Source: Deltaproteobacteria bacterium (GTDB lineage Bacteria; Desulfobacterota; Syntrophia; Syntrophales; UBA5619). From it: a DNA stretch of 64,000 bases. Positions 47,802-57,623 of the stretch are shown here, piece by piece. The notes beneath the pieces are model-generated. The model was not told where the DNA came from. It worked only from the letters and a program-made list of their open reading frames with translations, and did not search any database. The stretch lies in the NCBI GenBank assembly GCA_021817825.1, contig JAKAFS010000003.1, positions 22,302 to 86,301 on the forward strand. The letters run 5' to 3'. The translations under genes and the position numbers were made by a program. Position 1 is the stretch's first letter, and every line of letters starts with the position of its first letter.

Positions 47802-48728
47802 ATGACCATGGATAGCCATACAAAACCAGGATGGATGGATCGTGTCGCCGGCGCTTCCCGTGTCTTCTTTTGGACCTTGTTGGCCCTGATGCTGGTGTTG
47901 CTGATCCTGTTCCAGTTTTTCGGATCACGGGCCACGCAAAGTGCCCGCGACAATCTGCTTAAAAGCTTGGAGCAGGACAGAAAGTCGCGTGTCATTGCAA
48001 TGATCCACCGCCAGGAAAATGTGAGTTTCCTCGGCGTGCCGGTGTCGAGCAACATCAGCATTGAAGACTCGGAGGCGGTATTGCGAGCCATCCGTTTCAC
48101 CCCACCGGATCAACCCATAGACATGATCCTGCATACCCCCGGAGGGCTCGTGCTCGCGGCGGAGCAAATCGCCAAGGCTCTCGTGGAGCACAAGGGGAAA
48201 GTCACCGTTTTTGTCCCCCATTACGCGATGAGTGGCGGCACCCTGATCGCCTTGGCAGCCGACGAGATTGTCATGGATGCCAATGCCGTGCTCGGCCCGG
48301 TCGATCCGCAAATCGGCGGCATGCCGGCCGCATCGATCGTCAATCTGTTGCGCTTCAAGAGACCCGCCCAGATCAGCGACGAGATGCTCATCCTTGCCGA
48401 TATGGCACAAAAGGCACGGGTCCAGGTGGCAAGCTTCGTCGTCCAGGTGCTGCTCAAACACATGCCGCAAAAGAAAGCCGTCGAACTGGCGACGATATTA
48501 AGCGAGGGACGCTGGACCCATGATTTTCCCCTGCCGGTGCAGGCAGTTCAGCAGTTCGGACTCAAGGTCTCTACCGAAATGCCCCGCAAGGTCTATGAAT
48601 TAATGGATCTTTATCCGCAAGACGGGGGTGGAAGGCCATCAGTGCTCTACGTGCCCATCCATCGCGCCATCGACCAGAAAGGCACAGTCCCCGGCAACCA
48701 AACACCCTCAAGCACATCCGGGAAATAG
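47802..48728 (+). CDS. SDH-type Clp-fold membrane serine protease
   Basis: DMILHTPGGLVLAAEQIAKALVEHKGKVTVFVPHYAMSGGTLIALAADEIVMD. Confidence 0.85.
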   Translation: MTMDSHTKPGWMDRVAGASRVFFWTLLALMLVLLILFQFFGSRATQSARDNLLKSLEQDRKSRVIAMIHRQENVSFLGVPVSSNISIEDSEAVLRAIRFTPPDQPIDMILHTPGGLVLAAEQIAKALVEHKGKVTVFVPHYAMSGGTLIALAADEIVMDANAVLGPVDPQIGGMPAASIVNLLRFKRPAQISDEMLILADMAQKARVQVASFVVQVLLKHMPQKKAVELATILSEGRWTHDFPLPVQAVQQFGLKVSTEMPRKVYELMDLYPQDGGGRPSVLYVPIHRAIDQKGTVPGNQTPSSTSGK

Positions 48729-48743
48729 GTTTAGGACCGACAC

Positions 48744-51209
48744 ATGCCCACTAGCACAATGACAGCATCAACCGATAGAGGACGCGACCTCGCAGCGGCT
48801 TCAGTTCCCGACACGCTCACGGCGCTACGCGTAAACCCGGAGGCCGGTCTCAGCCGCGAAGAGGCCCGGGGCCGGCTGAAGGAGCACGGCTACAACGAAG
48901 TAGCCGAGCGACGGGGCCACCCGTTCCTCAAATTTCTTGGGAAATTCTGGGGAGTGTCGGCGTGGATGCTCGAGATGATCATGATCCTGTCGGCTGTCCT
49001 CCGGAAATACTCCGACCTTGCCGTGGTAAGCGCGCTTCTGGTCGTCAATGCCGTGTTGAGCTTTGCACAGGAACATCGCGCCGCCGGCGTCGTCGAAACG
49101 CTGCGGAAAAAGTTGCAGGTCAGCGCCCGCGTGTTGCGCGACGCAACATGGCAGTCCATTCCCGCTCGGGAGTTGGTCCCCGGCGACATCGTCCGCGTCC
49201 GTCCCGGCGACATCGTTCCAGCGGACGTGAAATGCCTCACCGGGACATTGAGCGTTGACCAATCGGCCCTCACCGGAGAGTCGATGGATGTCGATATCGC
49301 CCCGGGCGGCGTGCTCTCATCGGGATCCATTGTCCGGCGGGGAGAAGGCAACGGCGTGGTGATGCTGACGGGCAAGGACACCTACTTCGGTCGCACCACG
49401 GAACTCGTGCAGGAGGCGCGGCCGAAGCTCCACATCGAAGCGGTCGTCGCCAAGGTGGTTCGCTGGCTCTTCGTTATCGTCGGTACACTCCTGGCCGTGG
49501 TCATCGTCCTGTCGCTGATCCGCCATGTTCCCCTCCTCGAAATGATACCGCTCATGCTCGTCCTTTTGATGAGTGCAGTGCCGGTCGCCCTGCCCGTCAT
49601 GTTCACCGTCAGCATGGCCTTCGGGTCAAAGGAACTGGCCAAGCGCGGCGTCCTGGTCACGCGCCTCAGCGCCGCGGAGGATGCCGCAACGATGGACGTG
49701 CTCTGCGTCGACAAGACGGGCACGATCACGATGAACCAACTGACCGTGACCGGCGTGATCCCCCTGGGGAATGCGACGGAATCCGACGTGCTCTTTGCCG
49801 GCGCGCTTGCCTCCCAGGAGGCCAACCAGGATCCGATCGACCTGGCGTTTCTCGCCGCGGCAAAAGAGCGGCACATCTTCGACAACCTATCCCGGATTAT
49901 CCCCGTTTCCTTCACGCCCTTCGATGCGAAAAACCGGCGGACCGAAGCTGTGGTCGAATTCAGCGGAGAGCGGCTGCGCATGATAAAGGGCGCCGTGCGA
50001 ACCGTCGCCCAGGCCTGCGGCCTTGAGCCCCCGGCAATCGAGGCACTGGAGACGCAGGTCAGCGAATCAGCTTCGCAGGGCTATCGGACGCTGGCAGTGG
50101 CGCGCGGCCCCGAGGCGGGCGGCCCTGCATTGGTTGGCTTGGTGATGTTGGTTGATCCGCCCCGGCCGGACGCCAAGCAGCTCATCGCCACACTTCGCGA
50201 TCTTGGTGTTCCGGTAAAGATGCTCACCGGCGACGCGCTGGCCGTCGCGCGTGAGATCGCGCGCGGAGTCGGTTTACCCAACATCCGGCGTGTGGCGGAC
50301 CTGAAGGCGGCGAGCGCCCAGGCCGGGAACGAGGCGGTTGACTTGTTGGCCGGCGCCGACGGTTTCGCCGAGGTGTATCCGGAGGACAAATACATCGTGG
50401 TCCAGCACCTGCAAGCCGCGGGGCATGTGACCGGCATGACGGGCGACGGCGTAAACGATTCTCCCGCCCTGCGCCAGGCGGAGGTAGGAATTGCCGTCAG
50501 CACCGCAACCGACGTCGCCAAGGGCGCCGCGAGCGTCGTTCTGACCGAACCGGGGCTGACGAACATCGTGGCCCTGGTCGAACAGGGGCGGACGATCTAC
50601 CAACGCATCCTGACCTGGATCATCAACAAGATCAGCCGGACGATCCTGAAGGCGGCCTTCGTAGCCATCGCGTTCGTACTGACCGGCAAGTTCGTCGTCT
50701 CCGCCTTCGCGATGCTGCTCCTGGTTTTCATGACGGACTTCGCCAAGATCGCCCTGGCCACAGATCAGGTGCGACCCTCCAGGAAGCCAGAAACATGGGA
50801 CATTGGCGGCTTCATCACCGTCTCCGTGGTACTGGGCGTCGCGATGGTCATGGAATCGCTTTTCCTCTTGTGGCTCGGCTGGTCGTATTTCGACTTGGCA
50901 ACGAACAACAACGCCCTCTATACCTTCAGTTTCCTGACGCTGCTCTACTTTGCAGCATTCTCCATCCTGTCCGCACGGGAGCGCCGCCGATTCTGGGCGA
51001 CGATGCCCAGCAAGACCCTCAGGGCGGCCCTTACAGCGGATGTGCTCGTGGGCACTGTCCTGACGCTCGTCGGCCTCCCGGGGCTTCTGCCATTGCCCTG
51101 GTGGCAGATGCTCGTCATTTTCATCTACGCGATGGTCGCGTGCCTGGTCCTGAACGATGCCGTGAAGGTCGCGATGATCAAATGGCTCATTCCCACAGCA
51201 GCGGCATAG
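48744..51209 (+). CDS. plasma-membrane-type P-type H+-ATPase (type IIIA)
   Basis: VDQSALTGES; LCVDKTGTITMNQLTV; MTGDGVNDSPALRQAEVGIAVSTATDVAKGAASVVLTEPGL. Confidence 0.92.
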   Translation: MPTSTMTASTDRGRDLAAASVPDTLTALRVNPEAGLSREEARGRLKEHGYNEVAERRGHPFLKFLGKFWGVSAWMLEMIMILSAVLRKYSDLAVVSALLVVNAVLSFAQEHRAAGVVETLRKKLQVSARVLRDATWQSIPARELVPGDIVRVRPGDIVPADVKCLTGTLSVDQSALTGESMDVDIAPGGVLSSGSIVRRGEGNGVVMLTGKDTYFGRTTELVQEARPKLHIEAVVAKVVRWLFVIVGTLLAVVIVLSLIRHVPLLEMIPLMLVLLMSAVPVALPVMFTVSMAFGSKELAKRGVLVTRLSAAEDAATMDVLCVDKTGTITMNQLTVTGVIPLGNATESDVLFAGALASQEANQDPIDLAFLAAAKERHIFDNLSRIIPVSFTPFDAKNRRTEAVVEFSGERLRMIKGAVRTVAQACGLEPPAIEALETQVSESASQGYRTLAVARGPEAGGPALVGLVMLVDPPRPDAKQLIATLRDLGVPVKMLTGDALAVAREIARGVGLPNIRRVADLKAASAQAGNEAVDLLAGADGFAEVYPEDKYIVVQHLQAAGHVTGMTGDGVNDSPALRQAEVGIAVSTATDVAKGAASVVLTEPGLTNIVALVEQGRTIYQRILTWIINKISRTILKAAFVAIAFVLTGKFVVSAFAMLLLVFMTDFAKIALATDQVRPSRKPETWDIGGFITVSVVLGVAMVMESLFLLWLGWSYFDLATNNNALYTFSFLTLLYFAAFSILSARERRRFWATMPSKTLRAALTADVLVGTVLTLVGLPGLLPLPWWQMLVIFIYAMVACLVLNDAVKVAMIKWLIPTAAA

Positions 51210-51559
51210 ATTTCAGACGGCGTAACGTTTGTAAACACGACGTGTGAGAAGGGTGGTAGCGTGGTCAGCAAAGAATGCTACAAAGTCTATCGCGTTTCCA
51301 TAGGGAAGTCCCGAGCGAATCGAATAGATGGCGTGACGCCATCACCAAAATAACGCCGGGCCGAAGGAGGAAGGGGGTAAAGCCCTCCACCGACCCGACG
51401 CCGGATGGGTTTCCGTGATCTATGGTTCTCATCCCTCCATATGACTCCTATGGGAAGGGGAACCACACCCCAACCCACAGGTAGTCAACGCCGACATGGA
51501 GGAGGGCATGTCGATTCTCTCAGAGTGTGGCCTGATCAATGGCAAAGGGCATAATCAAA

Positions 51560-52240
51560 TCACTTCTTCGTTGGCGGCATAATCACGAAATGGGCCCTTC
51601 TGTTTTTCGCCCAGGCCGTCTCGTCATGCCCTTTATCCAGCGGCATCTCCTTGCCGTAGCTGATCGTCTTGATGCGTTCCTTCGCGATGCCCAAGTCCAT
51701 GAGGTATTTGGCCGCTTCGGTCGCCCGCTTGTCGCCAAGCGCCAAATTGTATTCCACTGTGCCGCGCTCGTCGGCATGTCCTTCCACAATCAGCTTGTAT
51801 TCGCTGTATTTCAGATAAGCCGGGGCGCCCGCTTTCAGGATCGCCTGAGCCTCCGGTTTCAGGTCGAACATGTCAAAATCAAAATGGATATCCGGTATCT
51901 GCAGTTCCTTTTGAAGTGCGGCCGCCCTCGCCGCCGCATCCAGTTTGGCCTTTTCGGCCGCTTCCCTGGCTGCTTTTGCCGCCGCATCTTTATCGGCCTG
52001 ATCCTTCGCCACCTGATCCCTCAGCGCCTGATCCCTTAAGGACTGCTCCCGAACGGCTCTTTCCCTGCTCGCCTGGTCGCCGGTCGCAGCCGTCGCCGGG
52101 GACTGGGCCACCGGTTTCTGATCCCGGGTCATCACTGTTTCTTCTTTCAAGGTCGTCTTCTTTGCACATCCGGTCAGGAATGTGACGGAAAAACAAACAA
52201 CAAGAGCAACCAACCCCACGCATACCAGTTTTCTTTTCAT
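51560..52240 (-). CDS. Pal/OmpA-family peptidoglycan-associated lipoprotein
   Basis: Lipobox LTGC; HFDFDMFDLKPEAQAIL...IVEGHADERGTVEYNLALGDKRA. Confidence 0.9.
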   Translation of the reverse strand: MKRKLVCVGLVALVVCFSVTFLTGCAKKTTLKEETVMTRDQKPVAQSPATAATGDQASRERAVREQSLRDQALRDQVAKDQADKDAAAKAAREAAEKAKLDAAARAAALQKELQIPDIHFDFDMFDLKPEAQAILKAGAPAYLKYSEYKLIVEGHADERGTVEYNLALGDKRATEAAKYLMDLGIAKERIKTISYGKEMPLDKGHDETAWAKNRRAHFVIMPPTKK

Positions 52241-52287
52241 TCTCCTTCTCCTTTCCAATTCCATCATGTTTGACTAGCCTGCCCTCT

Positions 52288-52791
52288 TTACGAATTCTTT
52301 CCTTTTCTCTTTGTCATCTTCAGATCCAGGGAGAGCATCGGTTTGGGGGGTATTTCCTGCACGCCGAAGATTTTGACCAGATGACCGATTCCCTCGTCGA
52401 TCTCCGCAAGATCCTCTGATAAGACGCCTTCCAATCTTGCCCCCAACAAACCTTGGATGACTTCGGGCACTGATTGAACAAGGGCCCTGCCCTCCTTGGT
52501 TAATTCGACCCAGATGATGCGGCGGTCATCGCGGGAACGATTCCGGGAAACAAGACCGCACGCTTCGAGCCTGTCGACAATCCCCACCACGGTGGCCGGA
52601 CGAAGATACATACGCTTGGCAATCTCAGAGATATTGATGGGCCCTTTTTCATGAATCACCCGTATCGCCCAGAGCTGTGGACCGGTAAGGCCGGTCTCCT
52701 GCTTGATCCGTTGCGACTGTTCGTTCAGGATCTGGAAGAGCCTTCTGATGTTGTCCATTATGTTGGAGACGATATCCTTTTTGTTTCGCAT
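52288..52791 (-). CDS. MarR-family transcriptional regulator
   Basis: LTGPQLWAIRVIHEKGPINISEIAKRMYLRPATVVGIVDRLEACGLVSRNRSRDDRR. Confidence 0.9.
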   Translation of the reverse strand: MRNKKDIVSNIMDNIRRLFQILNEQSQRIKQETGLTGPQLWAIRVIHEKGPINISEIAKRMYLRPATVVGIVDRLEACGLVSRNRSRDDRRIIWVELTKEGRALVQSVPEVIQGLLGARLEGVLSEDLAEIDEGIGHLVKIFGVQEIPPKPMLSLDLKMTKRKGKNS

Positions 52792-52843
52792 GTCCCTCCC
52801 CTCTGAAGTTTCGTTGACAGCTTCAGGCGGCTATGATAGTTTG

Positions 52844-52862
52844 CATACTAATGATTAGCATA
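52844..52862. promoter_or_regulatory. putative MarR operator in divergent promoter region
   Basis: Near-perfect palindrome ATACTAATGATTAGCAT between marR (-) and M23 peptidase (+). Confidence 0.5.
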
Positions 52863-52929
52863 TAACATTGTTTTGGGTGCGGATCAAGAGGCAAACGAGA
52901 TTAAATTGCTGACGAAACAAAGAGACTTC

Positions 52930-54174
52930 ATGAATACCATTTTCCGGAAAGCGATACTCCTGGTGATTCTATGCCTCGCCTTCCTAAGTGGCTTCAGTCT
53001 GTTGAACGACCCAGAGGAGACGCGGTCACTGCCAAAGCCGGAGATCCGCGAGATCACCGGCCGGATCAAGAAGGGGGAAACGCTCACCGATCTCTTTAAA
53101 AAGCATCATCTCGATTTCAGTGAATTGTATAGAATACGGGAGGCGTCGGCAAACATCCACCATCTTCGGGAGCTGCATCCGGGAAGACCTTACAAGATTG
53201 TCCTTAGCCAAAACGAGCAGATCGATTCCTTCAGTTACGGGATGGATGACGACTGGCTTCTGAACGTCAATCGTACGGATGGGGGGTATGCCGCCGAGAA
53301 GGTGGCTCTGGCCTATGAAAGGCAGCTCCTCCACATCGGGGGAACGATCAAGGACAATCTCATCGCATCGCTGGATAGGAGCCATAATAGCCTGCTCTTG
53401 GCGCTCACGCTCTCCGACATCTTTGCCTGGGAGATCGATTTTTCGACCGATCTGAGAAACAGCGACTCCTTCAAAATCGTGGTCGAAGGGCTCTATTCGG
53501 GCGGTCGCTTCATAAAATACGGCGACATCCTCGCGGCGGAGTTCATGAACAACGGCACTGTCTACCGGGCCTATGCCTTCCGACAGAATGGAAAAACCGA
53601 TTATTACGACGAGACGGGAAAATCGCTCCGAAAACCCTTCCTGAAGTCGCCGTTGAGTTTCCGCCGCATCAGCTCGGGATTTTCCCGGGGGAGAGTTCAT
53701 CCGATTCTGAAAATCTACCGGCCCCACCAGGGAATCGATTATGCGGCGGCCACAGGGACGCCGGTTTCTGCCTCAGGCGATGGAACGGTCATATTCGCCG
53801 GACGCAGAGGGCAATATGGCAACCTGATCGTCATCCGCCATCGCAACGGCTATAAGACCTACTACGGTCATCTGTCGAGGATCGGCCGGGGAATGAAGAG
53901 CGGCGCGGAAGTTGACCAGGGCAAGGTCATCGGCTATGTCGGTGCCACAGGCCTGGCCACGGGCCCCCATCTGCATTACGAAATGAGGCTCCATGACCGG
54001 CAGGTGAATCCTCTGTCGCTGAAAATCCCCCGCGGTACGGTGATCGCGGACGCGGCACTGCCCCCTTTTAAACAATTCACGAATCGCATGGATTCGGAAC
54101 TCGCTTCCATCCACCCTTCACCCCCTGCCGCTGCAGGACGCGCCGCCATAGGGAGAGACGGAAAAGAAGGGTAG
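52930..54174 (+). CDS. M23-family murein peptidase with LysM-like N-term
   Basis: RVHPILKIYRPHQGIDYAAATGTPVSASGDGTV...GLATGPHLHYEMRLHDR. Confidence 0.92.
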   Translation: MNTIFRKAILLVILCLAFLSGFSLLNDPEETRSLPKPEIREITGRIKKGETLTDLFKKHHLDFSELYRIREASANIHHLRELHPGRPYKIVLSQNEQIDSFSYGMDDDWLLNVNRTDGGYAAEKVALAYERQLLHIGGTIKDNLIASLDRSHNSLLLALTLSDIFAWEIDFSTDLRNSDSFKIVVEGLYSGGRFIKYGDILAAEFMNNGTVYRAYAFRQNGKTDYYDETGKSLRKPFLKSPLSFRRISSGFSRGRVHPILKIYRPHQGIDYAAATGTPVSASGDGTVIFAGRRGQYGNLIVIRHRNGYKTYYGHLSRIGRGMKSGAEVDQGKVIGYVGATGLATGPHLHYEMRLHDRQVNPLSLKIPRGTVIADAALPPFKQFTNRMDSELASIHPSPPAAAGRAAIGRDGKEG

Positions 54175-54196
54175 GGTTTCGGTCTGAAATTTTGAG

Positions 54197-55033
54197 TTGG
54201 GAAGGATCTCACTTTTGCCTTTAGAATATCTCTGGCTGCTCCCCCTGGGCCTCGCCGTCGGGGCCTACGGCACCCTGATCGGCGCCGGGGGCGGATTCGT
54301 GCTCGTGCCAATCCTGCTGCTGCTCTATCCCGAAGCGACAACGGAGACCATCACCTGCATCTCCCTTGCCGTGGTCTTCTGCAACGCCCTTTCCGGCGCC
54401 CTGGCCTACGCCCGCCTGAAGCGGATCGAGTACCGCTCCGGACTGCTCTTTTCAGCAGCCACGATCCCGGGGGCTATCCTGGGCGCCCTGGCCACGCCCT
54501 ACCTGTCCCGACAACTCTTTGACGGTCTCTTCGGCCTCCTGCTGATCGCCGTTTCCGTCTTTCTCCTGGCCAGACCAGAAAGCCGGCGGGATAAGGCGCA
54601 GCCCTGCCCGCCCAACCACCGGACCTGTACCGTCACCGAAGCGAACGGCACGGAACACCGCTTCTCCTATCATCAGCCCCTGGGGATCGGCGTGAGCCTC
54701 GTCGTCGGCTTCATCTCCAGCCTGCTGGGTATCGGCGGGGGGATCATTCACGTGCCCGTGATGGTCCATCTGCTGAATTTTCCGGTGCATATCGCCACGG
54801 CGACCTCCCAGTTCGTCCTGGCGAACATGGCCCTGACGGGGACAATGACCCATATCGTCGCCGGCACCTTCACGCAGGGCATTCGCCGCGCCGTCCTCCT
54901 GTCCATCGGCGTTTTGCTGGGGGCACAACTGGGGGCCCGCCTTTCCGGCAAGATGGAGGGGACAAGGATCATCCGGTGGCTGGCCCTTGCCTTGGGGGCA
55001 GTGGGAATACGCCTGGTCGTCGCGGCGGTCTAA
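54197..55033 (+). CDS. TauE/SafE-family sulfite exporter-like permease
   Basis: GLAVGAYGTLIGAGGGFVLVPILLLLYP..., GFISSLLGIGGGIIHVPVMVHLL. Confidence 0.88.
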   Translation: MGRISLLPLEYLWLLPLGLAVGAYGTLIGAGGGFVLVPILLLLYPEATTETITCISLAVVFCNALSGALAYARLKRIEYRSGLLFSAATIPGAILGALATPYLSRQLFDGLFGLLLIAVSVFLLARPESRRDKAQPCPPNHRTCTVTEANGTEHRFSYHQPLGIGVSLVVGFISSLLGIGGGIIHVPVMVHLLNFPVHIATATSQFVLANMALTGTMTHIVAGTFTQGIRRAVLLSIGVLLGAQLGARLSGKMEGTRIIRWLALALGAVGIRLVVAAV

Positions 55034-55053
55034 GGGAGGAAACGAGGGAAGGA

Positions 55054-55914
55054 ATGGAACAGATCATCGCCTGGTGGCAGCAGTTGCCCTATCACATGAG
55101 CCCCGAGCTCTTCTCCTGCGGCGCCCTTCACCTGCGCTATTACGGGCTGATGTATCTGGCGGCCCTGCTTTCCACCTACGGGTTGATCTCGTACCGGCTG
55201 AAGACTGAACCCTTCGGCTATTCCGCGGACACGATCCAGGGCTTTCTTTTCTGGGGCATGACGGGCGTCCTGCTCGGCGGCCGGCTCGGATACGTCCTTT
55301 TTTACAACGCCGGATATTACGCGCACCATCCCCTGGAGATCCTTTTGCCCTGGGATTTCTCGCAGGGCATGCGGTTCATCGGCATCAGCGGCATGTCCTA
55401 CCACGGCGGTGCCCTGGGGCTCATCGCCGCCGCGCTCCTCTTCTGCCGCCGACGGCGGATCGATTTTTGGAATTTCGCCGAGCTTTTCGCCCCGGCCTTT
55501 CCTTTGGGATACACCTTCGGCAGGATCGGAAACTTCATCAACGGCGAGCTTTACGGGCGGAGTACCTCTGTCCCCTGGGGCATGTATTTTCCCCTTGATT
55601 CAAGCCATCTCCTCCGTCACCCCTCCCAGCTCTATGAAGCCCTCGGCGAAGGGATACTGCTCTTCATCATATTATGGTCCGTCCGCAAGCGGAGCCCCTT
55701 CGACGGATTCCTCCTGGCGGTCTATTTGATCGGCTACGGGGCCGTTCGCTTCTGCATCGAATTCTTCCGCGAACCGGACCCGCAAATCGGCTACCTCTTT
55801 TCCTTCTTCACCATGGGGCAGATGCTCTGCATTGCCATGATCCTGCTGGGGGCGGCCGTTTACGAATACCGTGCCCGGACGGCCGTCCCGACTTGGCCGA
55901 CCGGGAGGGTTTGA
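55054..55914 (+). CDS. lgt: prolipoprotein diacylglyceryl transferase
   Basis: LLGGRLGYVLFYN, MSYHGGALGL, GRIGNFINGELYGR, HPSQLYEAL. Confidence 0.93.
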   Translation: MEQIIAWWQQLPYHMSPELFSCGALHLRYYGLMYLAALLSTYGLISYRLKTEPFGYSADTIQGFLFWGMTGVLLGGRLGYVLFYNAGYYAHHPLEILLPWDFSQGMRFIGISGMSYHGGALGLIAAALLFCRRRRIDFWNFAELFAPAFPLGYTFGRIGNFINGELYGRSTSVPWGMYFPLDSSHLLRHPSQLYEALGEGILLFIILWSVRKRSPFDGFLLAVYLIGYGAVRFCIEFFREPDPQIGYLFSFFTMGQMLCIAMILLGAAVYEYRARTAVPTWPTGRV

Positions 55915-56149
55915 TAAATTGCCGCCTTTACAAACAGGCTTTTGTGGAGTTCAGTCACGGCGCGGGGAGGAAGATCTTTCCAGACGCCATCCCCTTGGCC
56001 TGTCTTCGCTTTTCATAACAAGATGGAGCCTTAGAAGTTGCGGACATTCCGGGTCTTTACGGCACTGGTTTCGATCCTGCATTTTGAATGTCCGTCATTG
56101 GAATGATCTGATGGAGCGATGAAAATGTTCAGTGATTCCTGGTGGACCC

Positions 56150-56275
56150 ATGTTTCTTGAATCGATCGTGCAGACCTACGGATACGGGGCGCTCTTGCTG
56201 GTCGTCCTGCTGATCGGCATTGCGATCAGACTTTGGACCGCCCACCGGGAGAAGAGGCATGACGCTGCGACATGA
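56150..56275 (+). CDS. 41-aa single-TM micro-ORF
   Basis: MFLESIVQTYGYGALLLVVLLIGIAIRLWTAHREKRHDAAT. Confidence 0.35.
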   Translation: MFLESIVQTYGYGALLLVVLLIGIAIRLWTAHREKRHDAAT

Positions 56276-56828
56276 TCGGACAGACATCCGAAAATCCTGC
56301 GGGAGGTATGCCGAGCGCCTGGATCAGCCGCGCCCAGTAGTTGACCTGTGCAGCGGTGCTCGCCAAAACGACGATCTCCCGTTCCGTAAAATTGGCCGTA
56401 AGCTCGCCAATGTACTCGGGAGGAAACCGGAGCGGCGTGGACGAGATCAACCGTGCATAGCGCACGGCCAACTTCTCCCGCGTCGAGAGTGACGGGACGC
56501 TCTCGGGATCCGCTTCTTCTTGCAAGGCCCGGATTTCGGCGACGACCAGGCCTGCTTCGCTCCATTCGGCTGAATTCATGTCGATGCAGAATGGGCAGCC
56601 AGCGGCAAACGAAGCGGACAGACGGACGAGCTTCAAGATCCGCTTGTTAAGCTTGCCGTCATGATGGGCGACAAGACCTTCCAGTGCAGCGGACCCGAGC
56701 GCCGCCTTGGGATACCACGCCAGCAGCCTTGCCGGGAGCATCGGCTTACCGGTTATTTTCTCCGCGAGCAGGATCCCTGCCTTCAGAAACAGGGGAATTC
56801 GGGTGGGGGGCTCTATAAATGCAGACAT
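56226..56828 (-). CDS. carboxymuconolactone decarboxylase/AhpD-like protein
   Basis: LNKRILKLVRLSASFAAGCPFCIDMNSAEW. Confidence 0.85.
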   Translation of the reverse strand: MSAFIEPPTRIPLFLKAGILLAEKITGKPMLPARLLAWYPKAALGSAALEGLVAHHDGKLNKRILKLVRLSASFAAGCPFCIDMNSAEWSEAGLVVAEIRALQEEADPESVPSLSTREKLAVRYARLISSTPLRFPPEYIGELTANFTEREIVVLASTAAQVNYWARLIQALGIPPAGFSDVCPIMSQRHASSPGGRSKV

Positions 56829-57111
56829 GGCGCCTCCTTTCGGCCGGGATGGACCGGTCGTTGTTTGGGATGGTCGAAATGATCATATCATGAATGAAGA
56901 AGCCCGGCCCAAAATACCTGCACGGGACGATCCGGCCATGCACTGCGGCAGGAGCTGTTGATGAAGGAACTTTACCCAGCCTCCGCCTCCACGGTGGCCA
57001 GGTCGATCGGCAGATTCTCCGCGAGGAACGCTGCGCAGATGCCGATACTCACCCTTCTCGGAGAAACAACTAAACTAGCCATCCATGATCATCCCTGGAT
57101 CATCTCCTTTT

Positions 57112-57612
57112 GATTGCGGGTTTCATCTTTTGACCTGTTTTGACCTTGGCGTATCCGGGGAACGCCCGCCCGGACGGTCTTGACCAGCGGGAGAGGCTAT
57201 CCGGCGCCCTGGAATCCGCTTCAGCGGTTTCGAGGGCGAGGGCGCGAATCAGGGAAACGTGTCTCGTCCGGAGCGAAGCGCAGGGCGAGTCACGACGACC
57301 GAAAAGAAACTGATCACCCGCGGCCGCCTGTCTCCGACTTTAGGAGGTGACAGGCGGCAAGCGGGCCACCATGGCGCAGGAAGGCGCAGCGTCCGCGGTT
57401 TTGCGGCGCGGAGCCGACTGCGCAAAAGCCCGAGGACCAGGCGCGTCCGAGCGAAGCGAGGTCGCACCGGGAGCGGGCAAGGAACAGAAGAAAACCGGAG
57501 GGCCTAGGCAGTCAGCGCGAAGCGTCTGTCTGCCGACGGCCCGGAGCACCAAGCAAACGCCGGCAGAGCGGAGCGTCCGCGGGTTTTTGCGGTCGCGGAG
57601 CCGGTCCGGCCC
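57112..57612 (+). repeat. GC-rich structured element, copy B (3'-truncated)
   Basis: Aligns with 2785-3237 of copy A; ends about 10 bp before stop of the ABC substrate-binding gene. Confidence 0.85.
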
Positions 57613-57623
57613 CCTCCACAGAT

